Of a stretch of DNA of 64,000 nucleotides, positions 1 through 8,754 are shown piece by piece (position 1 is the first letter of the stretch; every line of letters starts with the position of its first letter). Source of the stretch: CAWBLP01 sp963789495. Its GTDB lineage: Bacteria > Pseudomonadota > Alphaproteobacteria > Acetobacterales > Acetobacteraceae. Where the stretch lies: contig CAWBLP010000015.1 of the NCBI GenBank assembly GCA_963789495.1, positions 92,195 to 156,194 of the forward strand, given 5' to 3'. The position numbers and the translations under genes were made by a program. The notes beneath the pieces were generated by a model, which was not told the origin of the DNA, made no database searches, and worked only from the letters and a program-made list of their open reading frames with translations.

Positions 1-706
1 CATCGCCGGCCAGCAGGGATGCGGTTCGCGCGGCATCGTTGCTGATGATACGATAATCGACATGCTGCCAGTGCGGCTTCGTGCCCCAATAGCCGTCGAA
101 CCGTTCCATCTCGATGCGGTCGCCCGACTTGTAGGCAACCAGGCGGAACGGACCGGTGCCGATTGCATCCTTGCCGCTGTTGAAGTCCTCGCTCGCCGGA
201 TCGGGGCCGAGCCCGTGAGGGATGATGAAGACCTGCGACAGGTCGGCGGGGAGCAGCGGGTAGGGATTTGCGGTGTGCAGCCGGATCGTCCGCGGATCGA
301 CGATTTCCACCCCGGTGACCGCCTTGGTGTAGATCGAGAACGAAGCCGGGCTGTTCTTCACCCGCGGCACGCGATCCAGCGAATAGGCGACATCCTCGGC
401 GGTGAATTTCGCGCCGTTGTGGAAGGTCGCCTCGCGCAGCTTGAACTCCCAGGTGCGGTCGTCCTTCAACGTCCAGCTGGTTGCCAGGCCCGGAACGGCC
501 TTGCCGCTGGCCTCGCGAGCGATCAGCCGGTCGTAGATGTTCGAATGCGCCGATTCGTTCGGTGCCAGCGTGTGGTAATGCGGGTCCATGCTGGTCACAG
601 GCGCCGAGGAGGCGATACCCAGCGTCTGCGCGGAAGCGGCGCCCCCCGCCAGGCTGGCAAGCACGCATCCCATCCGGACCGTGGTCCCGATCTTCCCAGC
701 CATCAT
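1..706 (-). CDS. Peptide/nickel-type ABC transporter substrate-binding protein, N-terminal part (runs off window start)
   Basis: The reverse strand is open from an ATG at 706 to base 1, about 235 codons with no stop. The product begins with a signal peptide (MMAGKIGTTVRMGCVLASLA, cleavage near ASA-QT). It continues with features of the SBP_bac_5 (DppA/OppA) family: SAPVTSMDPHYHTLAPNE, then FKLREATFHNGAKFTAEDV, then GTGPFRLVAYKSGDR and FDGYWGTKPHW. It would bind short peptides or similar ligands in the periplasm and deliver them to a DppBC-type permease. The start at 706 is preferred because GAGGTGG lies 5 bases upstream; a start at 715 is also in frame. The C-terminal half is outside the window, and the permease genes at 12.5-16.4 kb are not adjacent. 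Confidence 0.85.
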   Translation of the reverse strand, partial: MMAGKIGTTVRMGCVLASLAGGAASAQTLGIASSAPVTSMDPHYHTLAPNESAHSNIYDRLIAREASGKAVPGLATSWTLKDDRTWEFKLREATFHNGAKFTAEDVAYSLDRVPRVKNSPASFSIYTKAVTGVEIVDPRTIRLHTANPYPLLPADLSQVFIIPHGLGPDPASEDFNSGKDAIGTGPFRLVAYKSGDRIEMERFDGYWGTKPHWQHVDYRIISNDAARTASLLAGD

Positions 707-792
707 CCACCTCATTTGTCTTGTGATGTCTTATAGCTGTCCCCCGATACGGTCGCCAGCTTGACCGTGATGCGATGCTTTTGAGGGAATTC

Positions 793-1870
793 ATGAGGAT
801 TCGCCGGGCGATCGTCATCGCCATCAGCCTGCTCACCTTGGCGTCGGGGCGTGTGCCGAACCGTGGCGCGACTACCAGATCATCGAGTGGCAGCCTCGCG
901 ACGTTCCACGGCTGCTGACGTTGAAGCGTATCGGCGTCACCGCAGGCACGGTGAATGCCAACCGGGACGGGATCGGCATCTGGCTGCCACAGCAGATCGC
1001 ACCGCTGCAGGCTGCCGGGCTACGCTGATACATTGAGAATATCGCCACTGATTTTTATTCGTCGTAGCACCGCTGGACACACGGCAAGCCGGTCAACTGG
1101 CGATTTCTCGACGCGCAGCAGCACTATCGGTCGGACCCGGCGAACCCGGTCGCCCTGCAGCGTGAGCCCGGCCTGTGGGATCCGGCGTGGCGCGCCCGCA
1201 TCCGCCAGCCCACAGCAACAGCATGATATCTGGCGCGCGGTGCTGTTCGGTGCACGCGGCCTGGTGTTATGGGACAGCGCCGGAACCATCGTGCAGTCCG
1301 ACGCAACATTGGGCGCCCGCGGAGGCGCCTATGCGTCCTTGTTCGCGCAGATCCATCGCATCGCGCCGCAACTGATCGACAGCGAACCGGTTACCGATCC
1401 GGTTGCCACCCTGTATTCGCCTGCGAGTTTTCGCGTCCTCTGAATGCTGGATCAACAGCCGAAGGGCGACGCCTGGCTGCAGCGCGATGCCAAGACCGAA
1501 CTCGCCGACAACACCTGGCGGACCGCACTGCTCAGCTTCATGCGCTCGCTGGCTGCGCTGCATCTGCACCCACGGTTCGTGACGCCGTCGATGCTGCCGG
1601 GCTTGCGCGCGCGGCTGCTGGTGCTGCCGGATGCGGTGTGCCTGTCGGTGCAGGATGCGCGCGCAATCGGCCAGTTCGCTGCACGCGGCGGCAGCGTGGC
1701 CAGTGATGCACGCCCCGGGACCTATGACGCGCATGGCAAGCGGCGAGCCCCGTTCGGATCGTGGCGCCGGACGATCGGGCGGCACGACCGGGGCACGTCA
1801 TTCGCTTGGCGCGACAGCGACCGCTACATCCGTCGCGCGGCCTGCCGGGCGAGCCAGCCGTCACCACACC
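793..1870 (+). pseudogene. Decayed glycoside-hydrolase-like gene (beta-galactosidase-type), stops plus internal deletion
   Basis: An ATG at 793 encodes a signal-peptide-like start (MRIRRAIVIAISLLTLASG), then the frame shifts. Recognisable protein follows in pieces: IEWQPRDVPRLLTLKRIGV, WLPQQIAPLQAAGLR, then a TGA stop at 1026, ENIATDFYSS, a TAG at 1065, then GKPVNWRFLDAQQHY. Near 1205 the text jumps straight to HDIWRAVLFGARGLVLWDSA, which suggests a large internal deletion. A third in-frame stop at 1441-1443 precedes MLDQQPKGDAWLQRDAKTEL. The frame is lost near 1745. The assignment to a glycoside-hydrolase-like extracellular protein rests on recalled family resemblance of the 1220-1740 part and is moderate. 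Three in-frame stops plus a deletion mark a true pseudogene. Confidence 0.5.
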
Positions 1871-1874
1871 CCCG

Positions 1875-3134
1875 TCAGCAATCCTTGTCGCCGGCCAGGA
1901 CGGTGCGCCGCGCATCTGCATTGGCGGCCGCTTCGGCCACTGCGATGTAGTCGCGGGTCAGCGGCACCGCGGCCCTGTCGTGCGCGAGCTGGATCTGGAA
2001 CACCATGCCGTCTTCCCGTCGGAACGAGAGCTCCGCCCCGCTGAGGTAGAACTCGAACATCCGACAAAACCGCTCATCGTACAGCGAGGCGATTGCGTCG
2101 CGATTGGCGGCGAAACGCCAGCGCCAGTGGCGCAGCGTCTCGGCATAGTGGAGCCGCAGGATTTCGATGTCGGTGGTGATCAGGCCACTGCGTTCGATCG
2201 TCGGCATCACCTCGGACAGCGCCGGACAATAGCCGCCCGGGAAAATGTATTTGGCGATCCAGGAATTGGTGTTGCCCGGTCCCTCGGTCCGGCCGATCGC
2301 GTGCAGCAGCGCGACGCCATCCGGCTTCAGGCTGCGCGCCACAATGTCGAAGAAGCTGCGATAATGGTTCACGCCGACATGCTCGAACATGCCCACCGAT
2401 ACGATCCGGTCGAAGCTTCGATCCATCGCCCGATAATCGAGCAGCTCGAAATTCACCCGGTCCTGTAGACCTTCCGCGGCGGCACGGCTGCGCGCTTCGG
2501 CCAGTTGCTCACGTGACAGGGTGATCCCGGTAACCCGTGCGCCGTAGTCCCGCGCCAGGGTCAGTGCCATTCCGCCCCAGCCGCAGCCGATATCCAGCAC
2601 GGTCAGATCAGGCCGGTCCAGGCAGAGCTTCGCGGCGATGTGCCGCTTCTTGGCAAGCTGCGCCTCTTCCAGGGTTTCGTCCCCCTTGGGGAAATAGGCG
2701 CAGGAATATTGCCGGTCGCGGTCCAGGAACAGGCTGTACAGGCGGCCATTCAAATCATAGTGATGTGCGACATTACGCTGTGCCCGCGGCGCCGGATTGT
2801 ATTGGTCCAGCCGGCGGCGGATGCGGCCGAGCCTGGCGCGCAACTGGGTGAAGGGAAGCTGTTTGCTGTTATGGACGAGATTGCTTATCAGCAAATCGAG
2901 CAATTCGTAAATACTACAATTCTCCGGCACCAAAGTGCCGTTCATGTAGCATTCGCCCACTCCGAGCGCCGGGTTCAGTACCAGTCTTCGGATAGTGTTG
3001 TGGTCTCGCACGCTCATTGTGGCGTGCGCCCCGGATGTTCCACCGTATTCCTGGGTCCGTCCATCAGGCCATCTGACGGTTAGCCGTCCGATGGTAATGA
3101 AGCGCCTCAGGATTGAGTCGAGGATCCCCTGCAT
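1875..3134 (-). CDS. cfa: Cyclopropane-fatty-acyl-phospholipid synthase family methyltransferase
   Basis: A 419-residue protein. It transfers a methylene group from S-adenosylmethionine onto double bonds of membrane phospholipid acyl chains and acts at the cytoplasmic face of the membrane. The SAM-binding motif VLDIGCGWGGMALTLARDYG is near residues 180-200. NVAHHYDLNGRLYSLFLD and QYSCAYFPKGDETLEEAQL precede it, and FEHVGVNHYRSFFDIVARSL follows, all typical of the family. Length is close to other bacterial Cfa proteins. The N-terminal region (VGECYMNGTLVPENCSIYEL) matches the family's amino domain. It stands alone on the minus strand, downstream of the ribosomal block and separated from it by a hairpin terminator. 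Confidence 0.93.
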   Translation of the reverse strand: MQGILDSILRRFITIGRLTVRWPDGRTQEYGGTSGAHATMSVRDHNTIRRLVLNPALGVGECYMNGTLVPENCSIYELLDLLISNLVHNSKQLPFTQLRARLGRIRRRLDQYNPAPRAQRNVAHHYDLNGRLYSLFLDRDRQYSCAYFPKGDETLEEAQLAKKRHIAAKLCLDRPDLTVLDIGCGWGGMALTLARDYGARVTGITLSREQLAEARSRAAAEGLQDRVNFELLDYRAMDRSFDRIVSVGMFEHVGVNHYRSFFDIVARSLKPDGVALLHAIGRTEGPGNTNSWIAKYIFPGGYCPALSEVMPTIERSGLITTDIEILRLHYAETLRHWRWRFAANRDAIASLYDERFCRMFEFYLSGAELSFRREDGMVFQIQLAHDRAAVPLTRDYIAVAEAAANADARRTVLAGDKDC

Positions 3135-3233
3135 CGCCCTATACCCATCTCCATTGATCCAGAGATGGACACAGATTGACTGAAGCCGGGGCGTCCCGTC
3201 AAAACTGCTTTCGCGAGATGCCGCGGGAGTGGA

Positions 3234-3260
3234 GGCCGGTTCCGAAATGAGGAACCGGCC
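3234..3260 (-). terminator. Hairpin terminator after rplI
   Basis: A perfect 10-bp inverted repeat (GGCCGGTTCC / GGAACCGGCC) with a 7-base loop lies 12 bases past the rplI stop codon. No T-tract follows on the minus strand, so it is a terminator-like or 3'-stabilising hairpin rather than a textbook intrinsic terminator. Confidence 0.6.
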
Positions 3261-3271
3261 GGTTCGTCACA

Positions 3272-3844
3272 TCAGTTGCCAGGCTGCTCCTGGTCGGTTT
3301 CCGCCTGGAGCATCGCTTCCAGGTCCATTGTCTCGTCTTCTTCCTCGACTTCCCCGAGCGCTTCGCCGCGTGCCTGGCGCTGTGCCTCTTCCGGGCTGCG
3401 GGCAACGTTCACGGTGACCGGGATCGACACCTCGGGGTGCAGCACGACACGGACCGGGACCAGGCCGAGCATTTTGATCGGCTGTTCCAGCACCACCTGC
3501 TGGCGGGTGATGGTCAGCCCGGCTTCGGTGGTCGCGTCCGCGATGTCGCGGGCGGAAACCGAGCCGTACAGGCTGCCCGACTCGCCGGCCTGGCGGATGA
3601 TCACCACGGAGAGGCCGGTGACCCGTTCGGCAACCCGTTCGGCTTCCTCGCGGCGCTTCAGGTTCTGCGCCTCGAGCTGGTGACGCTGCTCCTCGAAATG
3701 GGCGAGGTTGTCCTTGGTGGCGCGCAGCGCCTTTTTCTCGGGCAGCAGGTAGTTGCGGGCGAAGCCGGGCTTCACCTTCACCCGATCGCCCATCTGCCCC
3801 AGCTTTTCCACGCGCTGGAGCAGGATCAGTTCCACGGCGGCCAT
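3272..3844 (-). CDS. rplI: 50S ribosomal protein L9
   Basis: A 190-residue L9, a structural protein of the large ribosomal subunit. The N-terminal domain carries the hallmark VELILLQRVEKLGQMGDRV followed by VKPGFARNYLLPEKKALRAT. The helical linker and the C-terminal domain (SGSLYGSVSARDIADA, IKMLGLVPVRVVLHPEV) are complete. An acidic Glu/Asp-rich tail of roughly 35-40 residues (EVEEEDETMDLEAMLQAE) makes it longer than the usual ~150 residues. It is the last gene of rpsF-rpsR-rplI, with a 10-base gap to rpsR. Confidence 0.97.
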   Translation of the reverse strand: MAAVELILLQRVEKLGQMGDRVKVKPGFARNYLLPEKKALRATKDNLAHFEEQRHQLEAQNLKRREEAERVAERVTGLSVVIIRQAGESGSLYGSVSARDIADATTEAGLTITRQQVVLEQPIKMLGLVPVRVVLHPEVSIPVTVNVARSPEEAQRQARGEALGEVEEEDETMDLEAMLQAETDQEQPGN

Positions 3845-3854
3845 GATGGGCTCC

Positions 3855-4130
3855 TCAGCTCACGGTATAGGGCAGCAGCGCCAGGAAGCGGGCGCGCTTG
3901 ATCGCCAGGGCCAGCGCGCGCTGCTTCTTGGCGGAGACCGCGGTGATGCGGCTGGGCACGATCTTGCCGCGCTCGGACAGGAAGCGGGACAGCAGCCGCA
4001 CGTCCTTGTAGTCGATCACCGGCGCATTCGGGCCGGAGAACGGGCAGGACTTGCGGCGGCGATAGAATGGGCGGCGGGCGCCGACCGCGGCGCGGCGGGC
4101 GGCGGGATTGACTTCGGTGGTGTCTGACAT
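3855..4130 (-). CDS. rpsR: 30S ribosomal protein S18
   Basis: A 91-residue S18 of the small ribosomal subunit, which pairs with S6 on the 16S rRNA platform. Diagnostic stretches are FYRRRKSCPFSGPNAPVIDY, DVRLLSRFLSERGKIVPSRI and TAVSAKKQRALALAIKRARF. A basic Ala/Arg-rich N-terminus (NPAARRAAVGARRP) precedes the core. It lies 6 bases downstream of rpsF and 10 bases upstream of rplI in the standard order, so the three genes are expected to share one transcript. Confidence 0.97.
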   Translation of the reverse strand: MSDTTEVNPAARRAAVGARRPFYRRRKSCPFSGPNAPVIDYKDVRLLSRFLSERGKIVPSRITAVSAKKQRALALAIKRARFLALLPYTVS

Positions 4131-4136
4131 CGTCGC

Positions 4137-4601
4137 TTACTCCTCGATCCCGCCACGGTTGTCGTCCCGGCTGTCGTCGCGGGCGCGGAATTCCTCACGG
4201 TCATCGAAGCCGCGGCGGCGGCCGCTCTCGAACCGGCCGGCCGGCTTCGGGCCGCGGAAGCTGCGCTCGCGATCGTCCGACTTGCGCGACAGGATGGCGG
4301 ACGGGGCCTCATCGATGGTCTCGACGCGCAGGGTCATGAAGCGCAGCACGTCCTCGTTCAGCCGCAGCTGACGCTCCATCTCGGTGATGAAGGGCGGCAT
4401 CGCGTCCAGGCCCATCAGTGTGTAATGGCCCTTGCGGTTCTTCTTGATCCGGTAGGCTAGGCCACGCAGGCCCCAATACTCGCGCTTTTTCATGGCGCCA
4501 CCCTCGGCTTCGAGCCGGGCGGCGATGTCGTCGACGATGGTGTCGACCTGCTGTTGAGTCACGTCGTTGCGTGCGATCATCACGCATTCATAAAGTGGCA
4601 T
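4137..4601 (-). CDS. rpsF: 30S ribosomal protein S6
   Basis: A 154-residue S6, partner of S18. The start at 4601 gives MPLYECVMIARNDVTQQQVD, the conserved S6 N-terminus, and is preceded by AGGGAG 8 bases upstream. A longer in-frame reading to 4688 exists but its extra 29 residues are not S6-like. The core contains REYWGLRGLAYRIKKNRKGH and FMTLRVETIDE. A ~50-residue Arg/Asp-rich disordered tail (GRRRGFDDREEFRARDDSRD) extends beyond the ~100-residue core, as in some alphaproteobacteria. First gene of the rpsF-rpsR-rplI operon. Confidence 0.96.
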   Translation of the reverse strand: MPLYECVMIARNDVTQQQVDTIVDDIAARLEAEGGAMKKREYWGLRGLAYRIKKNRKGHYTLMGLDAMPPFITEMERQLRLNEDVLRFMTLRVETIDEAPSAILSRKSDDRERSFRGPKPAGRFESGRRRGFDDREEFRARDDSRDDNRGGIEE

Positions 4602-4886
4602 CTGTGCTCCCTCTGGCTGGTGGCCCGGGCCGGGATTGGCCACGCCCGCTGATCGGGCGCTGGGCATAGCCGGGGCGGGTGCCACCACCCCGGCAGGGAA
4701 GCCGCGGCGTTAAGCACGGATCGACCGGTGGCGCAACCGCGCGGCATGTGCCCGAACCGAGGTGACGGCGCCGACGCGTGTCACCTGATGTTTGCGCCGA
4801 TGATGTTTGCGCCGACACCTTGACGCACATCAAGGCGCCGCTCCACCGCGATGCGCTTCAATGCGCCTGCCAGCAAGGAGCCGACG

Positions 4887-6812
4887 ATGAAATCCGAGGT
4901 GCTGGCGGCGATCGGCGCGGAGGGGCTGCGCCGGCCCGCTGCCGTCAATGCTGCGCTCGCGGCCAATGACCGGGTGAAATACGCGTTCAGCCTGCTGCAG
5001 ATGGCGGCAACCCATGCGGATCATCCTGAACTCCCGCCCGCCAGCCTGCAGCAGGAGCGTCTGGCCTGCGGCATTGACGACCCCACGCTGGATGCGGTCA
5101 CCGCCTGCGCCCGTCGCACCGGCGATGCCTATCTGATCCCACAAACCGCGCGCCTGCTGGGTGATGTTGCGGCGGATCTGCGCGTCATGGCGGCGCCGGT
5201 GGTGGAAGCGGGGCTGCCGGGCTTTGCCAACCGGCTCGATGCGCTGCTGGCCGGCCTGCCGGATGTGGCGGAAGACCGGCTGGCTGCCGCCGATCTGGCC
5301 GCAATCACACAGGCCGTGCCGGAGGCGGACGGCGCCGACAGTCTGCACCGGCTGGTCATGGACCTGCACAAGGCGCTCAATCGCCTGCAGGCGGGGTTGG
5401 CCGAGGAGCGGATCGACGGTGCGGCTGCGTACGGGCTGGCCGCGGCGGACCGGCCGCGTGTCGCGGCCTTCATGGCGGGGCTCAACCGCACGGCGCGGCT
5501 GAAATTCGATCACCCCGGCCTCGGTACCACCGCGACCCGGTCGGGTGACCGGCTGGTGATACAGAACGACATCGGCACCACGGACGCCCATGTGATCGTG
5601 GTCCATGTGCAGGGCCTCACCGTCGCCGTGACCTATACGGATGTGCATGAGGAGCGGCTCGCATTCTTCCAGGACATGCTGGCGGGCCATGCGCCGTCCT
5701 GGGAGGGCACCCGGGCGGGGCAGCTCGGTGGCGCCGGGTTCCAGTTGACCACCGGCCGCTATCAGGCCGCGGACGAGGCGGCCTGCCGGGACTACCTGGA
5801 ATTCCTCGGTTCGCGGCTGGTGTTCCTGATCGACTGGAATCGCGCCCGCAAGCAACTGCGCGCCTTCCTGCCCGGCAAGGCCCGCATCGGTCTGCTGCGC
5901 TGGGCGGCGGAGCAGGAGATCGGCCATCGCGCCTTCGTGGAACTGGGTGGCGCTCGGCTGATCAACCAGGCCATCGAATCGGTTGCCGGGTCGGCGATGC
6001 ATTTCGGCGATCGCCTGTCCGATGTGCTGGGCCTGGCAGAGACCGAGAGTTTCCTGCGCTTCGTGCTGTCCGCGTCGACCGACTGCCTGACGGCGCGGCG
6101 TTCGTCGTCGCTGTTGCGCGACCGGATCCGGGCCGAACTGGCCCGGCATTTCAGCAATGAGGCGCGGCGGCGGTTGGAGGTGGCGGCGGATCATGCCGCG
6201 CTGATCTTCGAACTCGCCTGTCTCGTGCGGGACAGTGTGATGGCGCCGCGGGAGGTGGCGGCGGACCGGCTCGCCGCACGGGCGCGGGCGTTCGAGCACG
6301 ATGCTGATCAACTGGTGGCCGACACCTGGGAGGCAACGGAGCGGCGGCCGGACTGCGCGGCCTTCGGTCCGCTGCTGCATGCGGCCGATGACAGTGCCGA
6401 CGCGCTGGAGGATGCCGTCTTCTTCGTCGTCCTGCTGGCCGATGCGATGCCGGACGGCGCCGTTCCGGACCCCGCAGTGGCGGAGAAGCTGCAGTCCCTG
6501 GCGGGCCTGGTGGTGGAAGCGACGCAGGAATGGCTGAAGGCGGTGCTGCATGCCGCCCATGCCGAGGACCGCGGTGCGGCCGAAGACGCGGACGATTTCC
6601 TCATCGCCATCGATCGTGTCAGGGCGCTGGAACACCAGGTCGATGACGCGGAGCGTCTGCTGACCGAAGCCAGCGTCCGCTACGCCACGGATTTCCGGCA
6701 ACTGCATCTGTACACGGCGCTGGGTGGACGGCTGGAGGAGGCGGCGGACGCGTTGCGCCGCGCCAGCCTGATCCTGCGCGACAAGGTGTTGGGTGAGGTG
6801 GTGGATGGCTGA
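4887..6812 (+). CDS. Large protein with C-terminal PhoU/DUF47-like helical domain, partner of the downstream PPDK-like protein
   Basis: A 641-residue cytoplasmic protein (no signal or membrane segment). AAGGAG 8 bases upstream supports the ATG at 4887 over one at 4851. The first ~420 residues match no family I can name. They include an Ala/Leu-rich helical part and a central beta-rich part (RLVIQNDIGTTDAHVIVVHV, VAVTYTDVHEERLAFFQD). From about residue 430 the protein looks like PhoU/DUF47 helical bundles, with acidic metal-site-like motifs FEHDADQLV (~residue 469), ADDSADALEDAVFF and ALEHQVDDAERLL. PhoU-type proteins regulate phosphate transport. The stop overlaps the start of the next gene by 8 bases, so the two are translationally coupled and probably act together. 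The function itself is unknown. Confidence 0.7.
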   Translation: MKSEVLAAIGAEGLRRPAAVNAALAANDRVKYAFSLLQMAATHADHPELPPASLQQERLACGIDDPTLDAVTACARRTGDAYLIPQTARLLGDVAADLRVMAAPVVEAGLPGFANRLDALLAGLPDVAEDRLAAADLAAITQAVPEADGADSLHRLVMDLHKALNRLQAGLAEERIDGAAAYGLAAADRPRVAAFMAGLNRTARLKFDHPGLGTTATRSGDRLVIQNDIGTTDAHVIVVHVQGLTVAVTYTDVHEERLAFFQDMLAGHAPSWEGTRAGQLGGAGFQLTTGRYQAADEAACRDYLEFLGSRLVFLIDWNRARKQLRAFLPGKARIGLLRWAAEQEIGHRAFVELGGARLINQAIESVAGSAMHFGDRLSDVLGLAETESFLRFVLSASTDCLTARRSSSLLRDRIRAELARHFSNEARRRLEVAADHAALIFELACLVRDSVMAPREVAADRLAARARAFEHDADQLVADTWEATERRPDCAAFGPLLHAADDSADALEDAVFFVVLLADAMPDGAVPDPAVAEKLQSLAGLVVEATQEWLKAVLHAAHAEDRGAAEDADDFLIAIDRVRALEHQVDDAERLLTEASVRYATDFRQLHLYTALGGRLEEAADALRRASLILRDKVLGEVVDG

Positions 6813-8445
6813 GCTCGATCCGCAGTTCATCCTGCCGCATGCACCCCTGCCGGCGAATGGCGCCGCTACGGTCGGCAACAAGGCGTGGAACCTGATGCGG
6901 CTCGCCGGCGCCGGCCTGCCGGTGCCGCCCGGCTTCGTGCTGACGACGGCTTGGTGCGGCGCGCTGCGTGACGGCACGGTGCAGGCGGACGCGTTGCGGT
7001 CGGCCCTGTCCGCTGGCGTGGCGCGCCTGGAAGGCGCCACCGGCCTGGAATTCGGCTCGCTCCGCCGGCCGCTGCTGGTCTCCGTGCGGTCGGGTGCGGC
7101 GAACTCGATGCCGGGCATGCTGGAGACCGTGCTGGATGTCGGGCTGAACGCACGCAGCGTACAGGGTCTGATCCGGCTGACCGGCAATCCACGCCTCGCC
7201 TGGGACTGCTATCGTCGCCTGGTCCAGGGATTTGCCGAGGTCATGGCCGGCCTGCCGGCGCCGCCGTTCGAGGCGCTGGTGCAGCGTGCGGTGGCTGCAG
7301 GCGGGCTTGGCAGCGAGCGGGAGCTGGATCATCGCGCCTTGCGTGACATCACGCTGGCGATGCTGAAACGCTACGAGGAACTGGCGGGCGTGGCTTTCCC
7401 GGAGGACCCGCTGGATCAGTTGCAGCAGGCGGCCGTGGCGGTGTTCCGATCCTGGGACGCGCCGAAGGCGATGGTGTATCGGCGCTTGAACCGGTTGTCG
7501 GACGATGCCGGCACCGCCGTCACGGTGCAGGCCATGGTATTCGGCAATGCTGGCGGCACGTCTGGCGCCGGCGTCGGTTTCACCCGCGACCCCGCCACCG
7601 GCGCCCCGGCGGCGTATCTGGATTTCTGCTTCAACGGACAGGGTGAGGACGTGGTCGCCGGCCGGCACACGATCTCGGACCGGGACCGGTTCGCGCGGCT
7701 GTTGCCGGGGGCTCATGCGGCGCTGGACGCCGCGGGCGGCACTCTGGAGCGCCTGTTCCAGGACATGCAGGACTTCGAGTTCACCGTGCAGGAGGGGCGG
7801 CTGTACCTGCTGCAGACGCGGCGCGGCCAACGCACGCCGGCCGCGGCGCTGCGAATTGCGGTGGACATGGTGGCGGAGGGGCTCATTGCGCCGGAGCAGG
7901 GATTGCAGCGCCTGGCCGATGTCGATCTGGCGGCCGTGGCGCATACCACCTTTGCAGCGCCGCTGCCGGAGCCGGTGGCCGAGGCGGTGGTGGCCGGCAC
8001 CGGCGTTGCGGTTGGTCCGATTGCACTGGATGCGGCCGCTGCCGCCGGATTTGCCGCGGCCGGTACGCCGTCGATCCTGCTGCGGCCGGCGACCGTGACC
8101 TCGGACATCGAAGCGTTGGCGCAGTCGGCCGGACTGCTGACCGCCGCCGGCAGCCGCACCTCGCACGCCGCCGTGGTCGCACGACAGCTTGGCAAGGTCT
8201 GTCTGGTCGGTTGCCTGGGTTTGGACATCGATCTGGTGCGGCGGCGCTGCCGGCTGGGCGGGCGAGGCTTTGCCGAGGGCGATGCGATCAGCCTCGATGG
8301 CAATGCTGGCCGGGTCTATGCCGGGTCGTTGCCGGTCGTGGTCGAACGGCCGGAGCGGGAATTGGCAATCGTGGCGGGTTGGCGGGCGGCGGCGAACGTC
8401 GGGGGCGTTACCCCCGAACACCCATCAAGCGGCGCTGCCCCTTGA
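6805..8445 (+). CDS. Truncated pyruvate phosphate dikinase-like protein (ATP-grasp plus phosphohistidine domains, no PEP barrel)
   Basis: A 546-residue protein starting at the ATG at 6805, with GAGGTGG just upstream; a GTG at 6793 is also possible. Canonical PPDK text is present in order: LLVSVRSGAANSMPGMLETV, GAGVGFTRDPATGAPAAYLD, NGQGEDVVAGRHTISD, LFQDMQDFEFTVQEGRLYLL, and the swivelling phosphohistidine motif LTAAGSRTSHAAVVARQLGK with the catalytic His near residue 454. The C-terminal PEP/pyruvate TIM barrel that would follow in a ~870-residue PPDK is absent. ATP-dependent His phosphorylation is therefore plausible but normal PEP synthesis is not. The last ~15 residues and the stop are encoded by a dispersed repeat, so the 3' end may have been reshaped by repeat insertion. 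Confidence 0.8.
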   Translation: MAELDPQFILPHAPLPANGAATVGNKAWNLMRLAGAGLPVPPGFVLTTAWCGALRDGTVQADALRSALSAGVARLEGATGLEFGSLRRPLLVSVRSGAANSMPGMLETVLDVGLNARSVQGLIRLTGNPRLAWDCYRRLVQGFAEVMAGLPAPPFEALVQRAVAAGGLGSERELDHRALRDITLAMLKRYEELAGVAFPEDPLDQLQQAAVAVFRSWDAPKAMVYRRLNRLSDDAGTAVTVQAMVFGNAGGTSGAGVGFTRDPATGAPAAYLDFCFNGQGEDVVAGRHTISDRDRFARLLPGAHAALDAAGGTLERLFQDMQDFEFTVQEGRLYLLQTRRGQRTPAAALRIAVDMVAEGLIAPEQGLQRLADVDLAAVAHTTFAAPLPEPVAEAVVAGTGVAVGPIALDAAAAAGFAAAGTPSILLRPATVTSDIEALAQSAGLLTAAGSRTSHAAVVARQLGKVCLVGCLGLDIDLVRRRCRLGGRGFAEGDAISLDGNAGRVYAGSLPVVVERPERELAIVAGWRAAANVGGVTPEHPSSGAAP

Positions 8446-8594
8446 AACTCCGCCAGGGCCGGGCGCTTGGAACCGATACTGCTTGGGGTGGGGAGGGGGA
8501 CGATCGTGGCGGTGGGTTGATCCGAGGCCGTCACGCTCCCTCCCCATCCCCAAATCGGACCCGGTTGCCAGGGCGAGCCTTTGCTGGAGGTCCA
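8396..8594 (+). repeat. Dispersed repeat family 1, copy A (left part; split by IS110 copy 1, resumes at 9884-9925)
   Basis: It begins with the self-complementary GTCGGGGGCGTTACCCCCGA, then GGCGCTGCCCCTTG, GGCGCTTGGAACCG, a long G-rich/C-rich inverted repeat (about 8475-8565), and GCGAGCCTTTGCTGGAGGTC. IS110 copy 1 interrupts it after GGTCCA. The remainder (AGAAGGCAACGCCTCC, GGGGTGCGG) continues at 9886. The same block, uninterrupted, is found at 16452-16630 and 52010-52265. Confidence 0.85.
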
Positions 8595-8754
8595 GCGACT
8601 GTCTTGGTTGTCAAGCGTCGTGTCGCCTTTTCATTGTCCGGCGCGGGCGGCGTCGCCTCAAGACTGACGCTGCGCGCCATCGCCTGCGGCGACTTCGGTC
8701 TTGACCCGACGCCGCCCGCCCCAGGCCTGGCTTCAGTCGGCACGACAGCGTCCT

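Noticed and set aside
62..736. Plus-strand open frame of 224 codons
   Set aside because: It is antisense to the substrate-binding protein gene, which has family motifs, a signal peptide and a ribosome site.
1026..1443. TGA read as tryptophan
   Set aside because: Two TGA codons replace likely Trp positions in the decayed gene, but TGA is used as a stop by intact genes such as cueR's neighbour copA and rplI, and the same locus has a TAG and frameshifts.
4830..8421. Very long minus-strand open frames (785 and 600 codons) opposite the PhoU/PPDK pair
   Set aside because: Gln/Arg/His-rich composition typical of antisense frames in GC-rich DNA; the plus strand has clear PPDK motifs.
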